In this document: piece by piece, positions 33,542 to 41,226 of the stretch
Numbering within the stretch: the first letter of the stretch is position 1
How the letters are laid out: each line of letters begins with the position of its first letter
Source of the DNA: Pseudolabrys sp035718275
GTDB taxonomy: Bacteria; Pseudomonadota; Alphaproteobacteria; Rhizobiales; Xanthobacteraceae
DNA length: 64,000 nt
NCBI GenBank assembly: GCA_035718275.1
Contig: DASTHI010000021.1
Span: forward strand, 3,713 to 67,712
Reading direction: 5' to 3'
Notes under the pieces: generated by a model
What the model saw: only the letters and a program-made list of their open reading frames with translations
Told to the model about the DNA's origin: nothing
Databases searched by the model: none
Position numbers and translations under genes: made by a program

Positions 33542-34435
33542 ATGATCGACGGCACTTTGCGTTCGCGTCTCGAACAACCGCAAATTCTGGTTGCGCCCGG
33601 CGTCTACGATCCTCTCACCGCATTGGTCGCCGAACAGAACGGGTTTTCTACGCTTTACGTTTCGGGGGCGGCGATCGCTTATACGCGGCTGGGCCGCCCC
33701 GATATTGGTCTCGTAAGCTTAAGTGAGGTGGTGGAGACCGTTGCGCTGATACGCGATCGCGTGAGAACGCATCTCGTCGTCGATGCGGATACGGGCTACG
33801 GCAATGCGCTCAATGTCGAACGCACCGTGCGGCTGCTCGAGCGTGCCGGTGCCGACGCCATCCAGATCGAGGATCAGGATTATCCCAAGCGCTGCGGTCA
33901 TCTCGACGAGAAGTCCTTGATACCGGTGGCGGAGATGATCGGCAAAATCACTGCGGCGCTCGATGCACGTCATTCGCCCGAAACACTGATAATTGCACGA
34001 ACCGATGCCATAGCCGTCGAAGGTTTTGAGCGGGCCCTGGCTCGTGCAGCGGCCTACCGTGATGCGGGAGCGGATGTCTTGTTTGTCGAAGCGCCAAAAA
34101 CGCGCGCCGAACTGGAGCGCATCCCGCCGGTACTGAAAGGAATTCCGCTCATGGCGAATATGGTTGAAGGCGGCAAGACTCCGCCGCTGACGGCAGGCGA
34201 TCTTGAATCGCTCGGATATTCGCTCGTCATTTTCCCGGGAGGGATCGTGCGCGCTTTGGCGCGGGTGGCAGGCGAATTTTACGCATCGCTTGCCGCGCAC
34301 GGCAGCTCCGAACCGTTCCGGGATCGAATGTATGACTTTGCTACGCTGAATGACGTGATCGGGACTCCGGAATTGCTAGCCAACGGAAAGCGGTACGAAA
34401 CGCCCGCGCCAGGCAAGAAAAATCGCGGCGCATAG
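33542..34435 (+). CDS. isocitrate lyase/PEP mutase family protein (methylisocitrate- or dimethylmalate-lyase-like)
   Basis: This is a 297-residue alpha/beta-barrel lyase. Family motifs include APGVYDPLTA, VDADTGYGNALNVERTV, IEDQDYPKRCGH (the KRCGH lyase motif with active-site Cys and the ExxD metal region), IIARTDA and VIFPGGIVRAL. KRCGH marks true lyases such as methylisocitrate lyase and 2,3-dimethylmalate lyase, as opposed to phosphonopyruvate enzymes. It is cotranscribed with the Liv-type importer. With the divergent LeuCD-like pair it could perform dehydratase then retro-aldol cleavage to pyruvate or oxaloacetate plus a short acid. The substrate is an inference. Confidence 0.87.
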   Translation: MIDGTLRSRLEQPQILVAPGVYDPLTALVAEQNGFSTLYVSGAAIAYTRLGRPDIGLVSLSEVVETVALIRDRVRTHLVVDADTGYGNALNVERTVRLLERAGADAIQIEDQDYPKRCGHLDEKSLIPVAEMIGKITAALDARHSPETLIIARTDAIAVEGFERALARAAAYRDAGADVLFVEAPKTRAELERIPPVLKGIPLMANMVEGGKTPPLTAGDLESLGYSLVIFPGGIVRALARVAGEFYASLAAHGSSEPFRDRMYDFATLNDVIGTPELLANGKRYETPAPGKKNRGA

Positions 34436-34483
34436 ATCGTGCAAATTGCGATCGATTCGATCAGTGGAAAGGAAATGCCTCGT

Positions 34484-35962
34484 ATGGATCAGCTGTTCGA
34501 TACAGTCATAAAAAATGCGCGCGTAGTTCGCCCGAGGAAGAGTTCGGTCGATTGCCTCGATATCGCTATCGAGGACGGGAAGATTGCCTCGTTAGCTCCG
34601 GAAATTGATGCCAAGCGCGCGAAACAGGTTTTTGATGCAGAAAATCGCCTGGCTTTTCCGGGCTGCGTTGATGCGCACATGCATATCGGCATATATGCGC
34701 CCCTGGCCGAGGACGCGGTTTCTGAGAGCAAGGCAGCCGCGATGGGCGGCGTCACGTCGAGCCTGAACTACATCCGCACCGGACATTACTATCTCAATCG
34801 AGGCGGCGCCTATCGCGATTTCATGCCTGAGGTTTTCAGACAAGCGGAGGGACGATTCTGGGTCGACTACGGCTTCCATGTTGCGCCGATCGAGGCTGGC
34901 CACATCGACGAGATGGAAGATCTCGTCGTCAGAGACGGAATACCTTCCTTCAAGATTTTCATGTTCTACGGCGGATACGGGCTGCACGGGCGCTCGTCCC
35001 AGCAGAACGAATTCCTGATGATCGGCCCGGACGAGCGCTACGACATCGCCCATTTCGAATTCATCATGCGAGGAGCGCAGCGCCTGATGGATAAATTCCC
35101 CGATCGAGCGGAGCATATCAGCGTCAGTCTGCATTGCGAATTGGCTGAAATTCTCACCGCTTACACGAAGATTGTCGAACGCGAAGGCAGGCTCAAAGGG
35201 CTGCACGCCTACAGCGCGGCGCGGCCTCCGCATTCGGAAGGTCTTGCCATTTGGATTGCATCGTACCTCGCCAACGAAACCAATTGCCTGAACATCAATC
35301 TGCTGCATCTGAGCTCACGTAAAGCCATTGATGCGGCTTGGACCATGCAGCAGGTCTTTCCGCACATCGCGTTCCGGCGCGAAGTGACTGTGGGCCACCT
35401 GCTGCTCGATACCGACTGCGAATGCGCGGTGCATGCCAAGGTCAACCCGCCGATACGCCCGCGCGAGGACGTCGAAGCACTTTGGCAGGCCGTGCTCGAT
35501 CGCAAGATCGACTGGATCGTCAGCGACCATGCATGCTGCTCGGCTGAGCAGAAGTGGTCGAAGGAGGATCCAGACAATATCTGGCTGGCCAAATCAGGTT
35601 TTGGCGGCACTGAGTATCTGCTTTCCGGGGTGCTAAGCGAAGGCAGCAAGCGAGGCATGTCTTACAATCACATGGCCGAGCTTCTGAGCTGGAAGCCGGC
35701 GCAACGATTTGGGCTGCTTGCCAAGGGAGACATCGCTCCGGGCTATGATGCCGACATCGCTTTGGTCGATCCGCGCGAGAGCTTCGTGGTGCGCGCAGCT
35801 GCCTCGGAGTCCAAGCAGGGGTACTCACCTTTCGAGGGGGTCGAACTGACCGGTCGGGTCAAAAGCACGTTTTTGCGGGGCGAACTCATCTACGACAAGG
35901 GAAATGTCGTCGGAGCCGCCCGCGGGAGATATCTCCGGAGACCTGAAGGCCGACGGAAATAA
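34484..35962 (+). CDS. dihydropyrimidinase/enamidase-like cyclic amidohydrolase
   Basis: This is an amidohydrolase of about 492 residues with the full binuclear set: H65 and H67 (DAHMHIG), carboxylated Lys K157 (SFKIFM), H217 (SLHCEL), H275 (LLHLSS) and D348 (VSDHACC). Starts are possible at GTG 34439, ATG 34475 and ATG 34484; the last has AAAGGAA nine bases upstream and begins at the first strand. It ends the Liv-importer/lyase operon. It shares family but not close sequence with the enzyme at 13372, so the island has two separate cyclic amidases, each tied to its own importer. Confidence 0.88.
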   Translation: MDQLFDTVIKNARVVRPRKSSVDCLDIAIEDGKIASLAPEIDAKRAKQVFDAENRLAFPGCVDAHMHIGIYAPLAEDAVSESKAAAMGGVTSSLNYIRTGHYYLNRGGAYRDFMPEVFRQAEGRFWVDYGFHVAPIEAGHIDEMEDLVVRDGIPSFKIFMFYGGYGLHGRSSQQNEFLMIGPDERYDIAHFEFIMRGAQRLMDKFPDRAEHISVSLHCELAEILTAYTKIVEREGRLKGLHAYSAARPPHSEGLAIWIASYLANETNCLNINLLHLSSRKAIDAAWTMQQVFPHIAFRREVTVGHLLLDTDCECAVHAKVNPPIRPREDVEALWQAVLDRKIDWIVSDHACCSAEQKWSKEDPDNIWLAKSGFGGTEYLLSGVLSEGSKRGMSYNHMAELLSWKPAQRFGLLAKGDIAPGYDADIALVDPRESFVVRAAASESKQGYSPFEGVELTGRVKSTFLRGELIYDKGNVVGAARGRYLRRPEGRRK

Positions 35963-36107
35963 TCGGCGGCCGGTTGGCACGTATCATTCTCCTAAACTCG
36001 CGTGCATTGCTTGGTGAACGAAACTGCCAACGGGAAGTTAAGCCGAAGGAACCAATGTTTTTGATCGTGCCGGTTTTTCGATGCACGGAAAAGGAGGAAA
36101 ATAGCTC

Positions 36108-36509
36108 ATGCACGTACGTGAGATGATCTCCGCTCACCCCGACGTGAGGGGCGGCATTAGCGAGCCGCTGATCGCGTGTATAGAGGCTTGCTACGACTGC
36201 TCGCAGACCTGCACCTCATGCGCCGACGCCTGCATCGCTGAAGAGCACATTTCTGACCTCCGAAAATGTATCCGGCTCAATCTCGATTGTGCGGACATCT
36301 GTGCGGCCACAGGAGCGCTCGCGTCGCGACGAGCGGGATCGAATCGGGAGCTTCTCAGGAGCGCCATTGAGACCTGTGCGCTCGCATGCCATGTTTGTGC
36401 CGAAGAATGCGAGAGGCATGCATCCCGCCATGAACACTGTCGCGTTTGCGCGCAGGAGTGTCGACGTTGCGAAGAGGCCTGCAGAGCTGCTGTGCGCAGT
36501 GTCCATTGA
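36108..36509 (+). CDS. cysteine-rich four-helix copper-binding protein (DUF326, Csp3-like)
   Basis: This is a 133-residue protein with 18 cysteines, mostly in CxxxC and CxxC spacing (for example C24, C28, C31, C35, C38, C42 and again C90, C94, C97, C101, C111-C125). This is the pattern of four-helix copper storage proteins, whose Cys line the helix core and bind many Cu(I). No signal peptide is present, matching the cytosolic Csp3 group. AAGGAGG lies 13 bases before the ATG. It is monocistronic and sits between the island and tRNA-Arg; the nearby nap operon contains no copper enzyme. Confidence 0.88.
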   Translation: MHVREMISAHPDVRGGISEPLIACIEACYDCSQTCTSCADACIAEEHISDLRKCIRLNLDCADICAATGALASRRAGSNRELLRSAIETCALACHVCAEECERHASRHEHCRVCAQECRRCEEACRAAVRSVH

Positions 36510-36670
36510 TCGAGCTCGCGTGCAAGCTGTCTTCACGGGAATCAGGCCGGTTTCGGGCTGCAGCAGACGCTGGATTCGTCCTCGAAATCGGTGGTGTCTT
36601 TTTCCTTCGTGTGATAAGCGCTGATAATTAGTTCAGCGAGGATGCACTATCCTCGGGATTGATCTCATCA

Positions 36671-36747
36671 GCGCCGGTAGCTCAGCTGGATAGAGCACCA
36701 GACTTCGAATCTGGGGGTCAGGGGTTCGAATCCCTTCCGGCGCGCCA
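36671..36747 (+). tRNA. tRNA-Arg (anticodon TCG)
   Basis: The 77-nt cloverleaf is complete. Acceptor arms GCGCCGG and CCGGCGC pair perfectly, the D-arm is GCTC/GAGC, the anticodon stem CCAGA/TCTGG encloses the loop CTTCGAA with anticodon TCG at 36705-36707, the T-arm is AGGGG/CCCTT with TTCGAAT, and CCA is encoded at the 3' end. It reads CGA arginine codons. No integrase gene or duplicated 3' end was seen nearby. Confidence 0.97.
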
Positions 36748-37050
36748 CTTTGGCAGCAGCGCTTGTTGACGCGGCTCCAATTCCTCCGCCCTGGTGCCGG
36801 TATTCGCCAGGCTCGCCTGGAGCACATCAACAGCTGGAGGTTCTTTCCGCGCGACTTGTGCGAGGTGCCTGAGGTGAGAGACGTCACAGTTAGCTTAAGG
36901 CGCGAACAAAATCTTTAGACTATCTTCGCCGCGTGAGTGCTGTGCCATGTATCCAAATGGAAGAGGCCGCCCGTGGGGACCGGGACGGCCTCCGAGCAGG
37001 ATAAGTTTGGGGACGGGGCTTACCCTGCAAAAATCGTTCGGCCCGAGGCG
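36748..37050. other. intergenic region after tRNA-Arg
   Basis: About 300 bp separate tRNA-Arg from the small minus-strand gene at 37051. Apart from the inverted repeat at 36963-36992, nothing recognisable is seen; the minus-strand open frame crossing the tRNA is an artefact. Confidence 0.6.
36963..36992 (-). terminator. possible terminator hairpin of the small minus-strand gene
   Basis: Perfect 7-bp arms GAGGCCG (36963-36969) and CGGCCTC (36986-36992) have a 16-nt GC-rich interior. On the minus strand the stem is followed by a moderately T-rich stretch (TCTTCCATTT). It lies about 60 bp after the stop of the gene at 37051-37302. Confidence 0.5.
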
Positions 37051-37302
37051 CTAGTCGACCTTTTTCTTTTTCTTCGTCTTTGATGGCGCGCCTACTGCAC
37101 CCTTCACGCCGCCGGTGACTGCGCCTGCTGTGCCGCCGACAACTGTACCCACCGCGCCTCCAATAGGCCCGGCCGCCTTACTCCCTTCTCGTGCTCCCTT
37201 GTTTGCGCCTTCTTGCGCTCCGCCAACAATACCCTGTGCACTTGCAGTCAGAGGCAGAAGCAAGGAAGCGCAAATAATAATCGCCAGTGTCCGCAATTTC
37301 AT
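37051..37302 (-). CDS. small exported Gly/Ala-rich protein
   Basis: This is an 83-residue protein of unknown function. A Sec signal peptide (MKLRTLAIII to TASAQG, about 23 residues) is followed by a low-complexity part with repeated GGAVGTVVGG, GAVTGG and GAVGA units and a Lys-rich tail (TKKKKK). ATG 37302 has GGAGG at good spacing. Such glycine-zipper-like stretches insert in or pack on membranes. A FNR/FixK-like box at 37371-37384 lies 69 bp upstream, a distance suited to activation, so the gene may be induced at low oxygen. Confidence 0.75.
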   Translation of the reverse strand: MKLRTLAIIICASLLLPLTASAQGIVGGAQEGANKGAREGSKAAGPIGGAVGTVVGGTAGAVTGGVKGAVGAPSKTKKKKKVD

Positions 37303-37370
37303 TCTGTCCTCCAAAGAAACATGAGTGCAGCAAAGAGGAATAAGTGCAGCGCGCTATGCGGACCATTTCA

Positions 37371-37384
37371 TTGACCTAGATCAA
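37371..37384. promoter_or_regulatory. FNR/FixK-like box TTGAC-N4-ATCAA
   Basis: The sequence TTGACCTAGATCAA matches the anaerobox consensus TTGAT-N4-ATCAA at 9 of 10 defined positions. Its centre is 75 bp before the start of the minus-strand Gly/Ala-rich gene and about 330 bp before napE, so it more likely serves the former. Confidence 0.7.
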
Positions 37385-37486
37385 TTTGCATGGCGCTCCC
37401 CATGGCATATTGGCATGCGGGTGAATCTGTCTGCGTGAGAATCTGTATGTCAGCTCTCAAACAGCCAAAGGCAGCGTGTGGCCTCC

Positions 37487-37515
37487 CTTACGCTCGTTGT
37501 TTTTCGAGACGTAAG
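37487..37515. repeat. inverted repeat in the nap upstream region
   Basis: Arms CTTACGCTCG (37487-37496) and CGAG-A-CGTAAG (37505-37515) pair over 10 bp with one bulged A, with a T-rich 8-nt loop. It lies between the two FNR/FixK-like boxes. Whether it is a regulator site or a transcript hairpin is unclear. Confidence 0.45.
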
Positions 37516-37634
37516 TGATGCCATAGAACAGCGTCATCTTTTCTGACGACGATTAGAAACATTGGCTTTCGTGCAATTGCGCTGAAACAACGATTTAGCT
37601 TTGATCCTCAGCCCGCGATCGCATCCGGCTGTCG

Positions 37635-37648
37635 TTGACTTAAGTCAA
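37635..37648 (+). promoter_or_regulatory. FNR/FixK/NnrR-like box upstream of napE
   Basis: TTGACTTAAGTCAA is a perfect palindrome (extended GTTGACTTAAGTCAAC) fitting the FNR/FixK consensus. Its centre is about 66 bp before the proposed napE start. If it acts at -41.5, transcription would begin near 37683, and GATAGT at 37670-37675 would be the -10 element. It very probably drives the nap operon under oxygen limitation. Confidence 0.82.
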
Positions 37649-37707
37649 CGGCAGCCGCAAACGACCATCGATAGTGGTGCTTCCCTCACAGAGGTTCGGG
37701 GAACGTC

Positions 37708-37899
37708 TTGGATCAACCACCGCGCTCACAGCATTTGCCCGACGATAGGCCGCAAAGGCGGCGTATGGAAATCTATGCCTTCCTCATCATTACTGCGGTT
37801 TTGATGCCGGCGATCGCGATCGCGACTGTCGGCACTTGGGGCCTCACAGTCTGGATCTACCAGGCAATCAACGGGCCCCCTGGTCCGCCATCGAAGTGA
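37708..37899 (+). CDS. napE: periplasmic nitrate reductase component NapE
   Basis: This is a 63-residue protein: about 20 polar N-terminal residues, one membrane helix (FLIITAVLMPAIAIATVGTWG) and the NapE-type tail VWIYQAINGPPGPP. The start is a TTG at 37708 after a GGTTCGGGGA stretch; a shorter ATG start at 37765 would remove the cytoplasmic tail normally present. NapE is a small inner-membrane protein of unclear role found at the head of rhizobial nap operons. napD follows after 8 bp. Confidence 0.82.
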   Translation: MDQPPRSQHLPDDRPQRRRMEIYAFLIITAVLMPAIAIATVGTWGLTVWIYQAINGPPGPPSK

Positions 37900-37907
37900 G
37901 GCGCGTC

Positions 37908-38216
37908 ATGGCCGCACCTACCGCGTCGCGTAAAATGGACCGCCGTAAATTCATGAACGGGCAGTGGAATGACAGCGATAGCGTGGAAATCGCGAGCGTT
38001 CTCGTGCAAACGCGGCCGGAGCGGCTTGAGCTAGTTGCGGGCGCGATCGAAGCGCTACCGGGTACACAAATCTATACCCGTGATCCGAAGGGAAAGCTCG
38101 TTGTAGTGATCGAGGCGGCGAATACCGGCGGCATCGGCGCGACCCTCAACGCCATTTCCGCTCTGTCTCACGTGCTGACGGCGTCGCTGGTGTTTCAAGG
38201 CACGGATGGCGGCTGA
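37908..38216 (+). CDS. napD: nitrate reductase chaperone NapD
   Basis: This is a 102-residue cytoplasmic chaperone with a ferredoxin-like fold: IASVLVQTRPERLELVAGAIEALPG, TRDPKGKLVVVIE and the C-terminal LTASLVFQ strand are typical. The N-terminal 25 residues are an extension compared with E. coli NapD. ATG 37908 is chosen inside a longer open frame because that longer frame overlaps napE. NapD binds the Tat signal of NapA and holds back export until the cofactor is inserted. napA follows after 26 bp. Confidence 0.88.
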   Translation: MAAPTASRKMDRRKFMNGQWNDSDSVEIASVLVQTRPERLELVAGAIEALPGTQIYTRDPKGKLVVVIEAANTGGIGATLNAISALSHVLTASLVFQGTDGG

Positions 38217-38242
38217 ACCCCCCAAGCGAATGGAGACCGGCG

Positions 38243-40747
38243 GTGAAAAAGAAACAGTTCGACCGGCGCGAGTTTCTAAAAATAGAGGCGGCTGCGATGG
38301 CGGCTGCAGTCGGTGGAGTTCCGATTCCGGTAACCGCCCAAAATCTCGTGACTGACCGGTCCATCACTGAGCTCAAATGGAGCAAGGCGCCCTGTCGGTT
38401 CTGCGGTACGGGCTGCGGCGTGATGGTGGCCACAAAGGATGGCCGCGTCGTCGCTACCCACGGTGATACGCAGGCTGACGTCAATCGCGGTCTTAATTGC
38501 GTGAAGGGATACTTCCTTTCGAAAATCATGTACGGCCACGACCGGCTGACCCATCCGCTCCTGCGCAAAAAGAACGGGAAGTACGATAAGAGCGGCGAAT
38601 TCACCCAGGTTTCGTGGGACGAGGCTTTCGATGTGATGGCGCAGCAGTTCAAGGCTGCTTTGGCCAAGGGCGGGCCGACCACTGTTGGCATGTTCGGCTC
38701 GGGTCAATGGACGATCTGGGAAGGTTACGCAGCCAACAAGCTATTCAAGGCTGGCTTCCGCTCCAACAACATCGATCCGAACGCCCGCCATTGCATGGCC
38801 TCGGCTGTTATGGGCTTCATGCGCACCTTCGGCATGGACGAGCCAATGGGATGCTACGACGACTTCGAGGTCGCGGATGCCTTCGTGCTGTGGGGATCGA
38901 ACATGGCAGAGATGCATCCGATCCTCTGGAGTCGAGTCACCGATCGTCGCTTAAGCGCACCACACGTTCGTGTGGCTGTGCTCTCGACATTCGAGCATCG
39001 GTCGTTCGAACTAGCCGATATCGAGATCGTCTTCGCGCCACAATCCGATCTCGCAATCCTAAATGCGATCGCCAATTACATCATCACGACCGGACGGGTG
39101 AACAAGGATTTTGTAAGCAAACATACCGTCTTCAAACGCGGCCAGACTGACATAGGTTACGGGCTCCGGCCTGACAATCCTCTGGAAAAGAAAGCAACCG
39201 GCCGTTCCAAGGCCGGCGATGCGACCGACATTAGTTTCGAGGAATACGCAAAATTTGTTTCTGAATACACGCTCGAAAAGGCTTCAAGCATGTCGGGCGT
39301 ACCGGTCAATCGCCTTCGCGACCTTGCCGAACTTTACGCTGATCCAAAAAAGAAGGTTGTGAGCTTCTGGACGATGGGATTCAATCAACACACGCGCGGG
39401 GTCTGGTGTAATAATCTAGTCTACAACATCCACCTGCTCACGGGGAAAATCTCAGAACCGGGTAACAGCCCGTTCTCGCTCACGGGCCAGCCGTCCGCAT
39501 GTGGGACCGCACGCGAGGTCGGTACGTTTTCCCACAGGCTGCCGGCCGACATGCTGGTCGCGAACAAGTCTCATCGCGACATAGCCGAGCAAATTTGGAA
39601 GCTGCCCGAAGGCACCATCGTGGCTCAACCGGGCTACCACGCGGTCTTGCAAAACCGCATGCTGCGCGACGGAAAGCTCAACGCCTATTGGGTCCAGGTC
39701 AACAATAACCTGCAGGCAGCCGCCAACGCCAACGAGGAGGCCTATCCGGGATACCGCAATCCAGACAACTTTATCGTCGTTTCCGATGCCTATCCGACTG
39801 TCACCGCGCAGGCGGCGGATCTGGTCCTCCCTTCGGCGATGTGGGTGGAAAAGGAAGGCGCCTACGGAAATGCAGAACGGCGCACGCATTTCTGGCACCA
39901 GTTGGTGAATGCTCCCGGGGAGGCGCGCTCCGATCTCTGGCAGCTGATGGAATTTTCCAAGCGCTTCAAAATCGAGGAAGTATGGCCGGCTGATCTGATC
40001 GCCAAGAAGTCCGAATACAAAGACAAGACACTCTTCGAGGTCCTGTTCAAGAACGGCGATGTCGACAGATATGCAGTATCTGAAATAGATCCCAATTTTG
40101 AGAATCAAGAGTCGAAGGCATTTGGCTTTTACGTCCAGAAGGGCCTTTTCGAGGAATACGCTGCATTCGGCCGTGGGCACGGGCACGACCTCGCACCTTT
40201 TGATCGCTATCACGAAGTGCGTGGTCTGCGTTGGCCCGTTGTGGATGGTAAAGAAACGCGCTGGCGCTATCGCGAAGGGCTTGATCCTTACGTGAAGCCC
40301 GGCAAAGGTGTTGAGTTCTACGGTTTCCCGGACGGTAAGGCGCGCATTTTTGCGCTGCCCTACGAAGCGCCTCCGGAGTCCCCTGACAGCACTTATCCTT
40401 ACTGGCTCGTCACTGGCCGCGTGCTTGAGCATTGGCACTCCGGCTCGATGACGCGGCGAGTGCCGGAGTTGTATCGGTCGTTCCCGGACGCGGTTTGCTT
40501 CATGCACCCAGATGATGCAACCAAGCTGAATATGAGGCGTGGAGACGAGGTCAAGGTCGAATCACGGCGTGGCTTCATCCGCACGCGGCTTGAGACTCGC
40601 GGACGCAATAAGATGCCGAGGGGCGTTGTCTTCGTGCCGTGGTTCGACGAGAGCCAACTCATCAATAAAGTGACGCTCGACGCAACCGACCCCATATCGC
40701 TGCAAACCGATTTCAAGAAATGCGCGGTGCGCATTACGCGGGCGTAG
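38243..40747 (+). CDS. napA: periplasmic nitrate reductase catalytic subunit NapA
   Basis: This is an 834-residue molybdoprotein. The Tat signal contains DRREFLK (7-13) and ends near VTAQ (about 33). The [4Fe-4S] ligands are C51, C54, C58 and C86 with K88 in the electron path. The Mo-ligating cysteine is C184 in NARHCMASA. C-terminal motifs HSGSMTRRVPEL and PRGVVFVPWFDE are typical of NapA. It starts with GTG behind TGGAG. It reduces nitrate to nitrite in the periplasm with electrons from NapB. No frameshift or missing residue is seen. Confidence 0.97.
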   Translation: MKKKQFDRREFLKIEAAAMAAAVGGVPIPVTAQNLVTDRSITELKWSKAPCRFCGTGCGVMVATKDGRVVATHGDTQADVNRGLNCVKGYFLSKIMYGHDRLTHPLLRKKNGKYDKSGEFTQVSWDEAFDVMAQQFKAALAKGGPTTVGMFGSGQWTIWEGYAANKLFKAGFRSNNIDPNARHCMASAVMGFMRTFGMDEPMGCYDDFEVADAFVLWGSNMAEMHPILWSRVTDRRLSAPHVRVAVLSTFEHRSFELADIEIVFAPQSDLAILNAIANYIITTGRVNKDFVSKHTVFKRGQTDIGYGLRPDNPLEKKATGRSKAGDATDISFEEYAKFVSEYTLEKASSMSGVPVNRLRDLAELYADPKKKVVSFWTMGFNQHTRGVWCNNLVYNIHLLTGKISEPGNSPFSLTGQPSACGTAREVGTFSHRLPADMLVANKSHRDIAEQIWKLPEGTIVAQPGYHAVLQNRMLRDGKLNAYWVQVNNNLQAAANANEEAYPGYRNPDNFIVVSDAYPTVTAQAADLVLPSAMWVEKEGAYGNAERRTHFWHQLVNAPGEARSDLWQLMEFSKRFKIEEVWPADLIAKKSEYKDKTLFEVLFKNGDVDRYAVSEIDPNFENQESKAFGFYVQKGLFEEYAAFGRGHGHDLAPFDRYHEVRGLRWPVVDGKETRWRYREGLDPYVKPGKGVEFYGFPDGKARIFALPYEAPPESPDSTYPYWLVTGRVLEHWHSGSMTRRVPELYRSFPDAVCFMHPDDATKLNMRRGDEVKVESRRGFIRTRLETRGRNKMPRGVVFVPWFDESQLINKVTLDATDPISLQTDFKKCAVRITRA

Positions 40748-40758
40748 GGGGCAGCACC

Positions 40759-41226
40759 ATGCGAAGCAATTTCCGACTCCTGATTGCGGCAATGATTTTG
40801 GCGGCAGGCTCGACTGTGGTGATGGCCCAGGCCTTCTCGGTGTTCCGCGGTGCCACACCTCTCAATCAGGAGGGGCCGCCACCTGCGATGACCCCCGAGC
40901 AGAACTCTTCGTTGCGTGAGCCGCGAAATTACCCCGAGCAACCTCCGGTTATTCCGCATTCGACGCAGGGATATGAGATAAGCGCCAACGCAAACAAGTG
41001 CCTGTCCTGTCACGCGCGAACCCGCGTGCGCGAGTCACAGGCTCCGATGGTCAGCATCACGCACTTCACCGATCGTGACGGTCAATATCTCGCGTCAATT
41101 TCACCGCGCCGGTATTTTTGCACTCAATGCCACGTTTCCCAACACAACGTGAGGGTCCCAGTCGAGAATGATTTCGTCGATATCGACAGTCTGCTCGCGC
41201 GCGGGAGGCCTGGGGGGCGACAATGA
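40759..41226 (+). CDS. napB: diheme cytochrome c subunit NapB
   Basis: This is a 155-residue exported cytochrome with a signal peptide ending in VMAQA (about residue 24) and two heme sites, CLSCH (81-85) and CTQCH (121-125). ATG 40759 is 11 bp after napA; the longer frame inside napA is ignored. NapB passes electrons from NapC to NapA. Its stop overlaps the napC start (ATGA). Confidence 0.95.
   Translation: MRSNFRLLIAAMILAAGSTVVMAQAFSVFRGATPLNQEGPPPAMTPEQNSSLREPRNYPEQPPVIPHSTQGYEISANANKCLSCHARTRVRESQAPMVSITHFTDRDGQYLASISPRRYFCTQCHVSQHNVRVPVENDFVDIDSLLARGRPGGRQ

Noticed and set aside
36671..36747. tRNA-Arg as the integration site of the 36-kb island
   Set aside because: No integrase gene and no duplicated tRNA 3' end were noticed on the island side, so horizontal insertion at this tRNA is not supported.
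36633..36887. 84-residue minus-strand open frame containing GIRTPDPQIRSLVLYPAEL
   Set aside because: It is the antisense translation of tRNA-Arg, a well-known annotation artefact.
39452..40507. 351-residue minus-strand open frame
   Set aside because: Antisense of napA.
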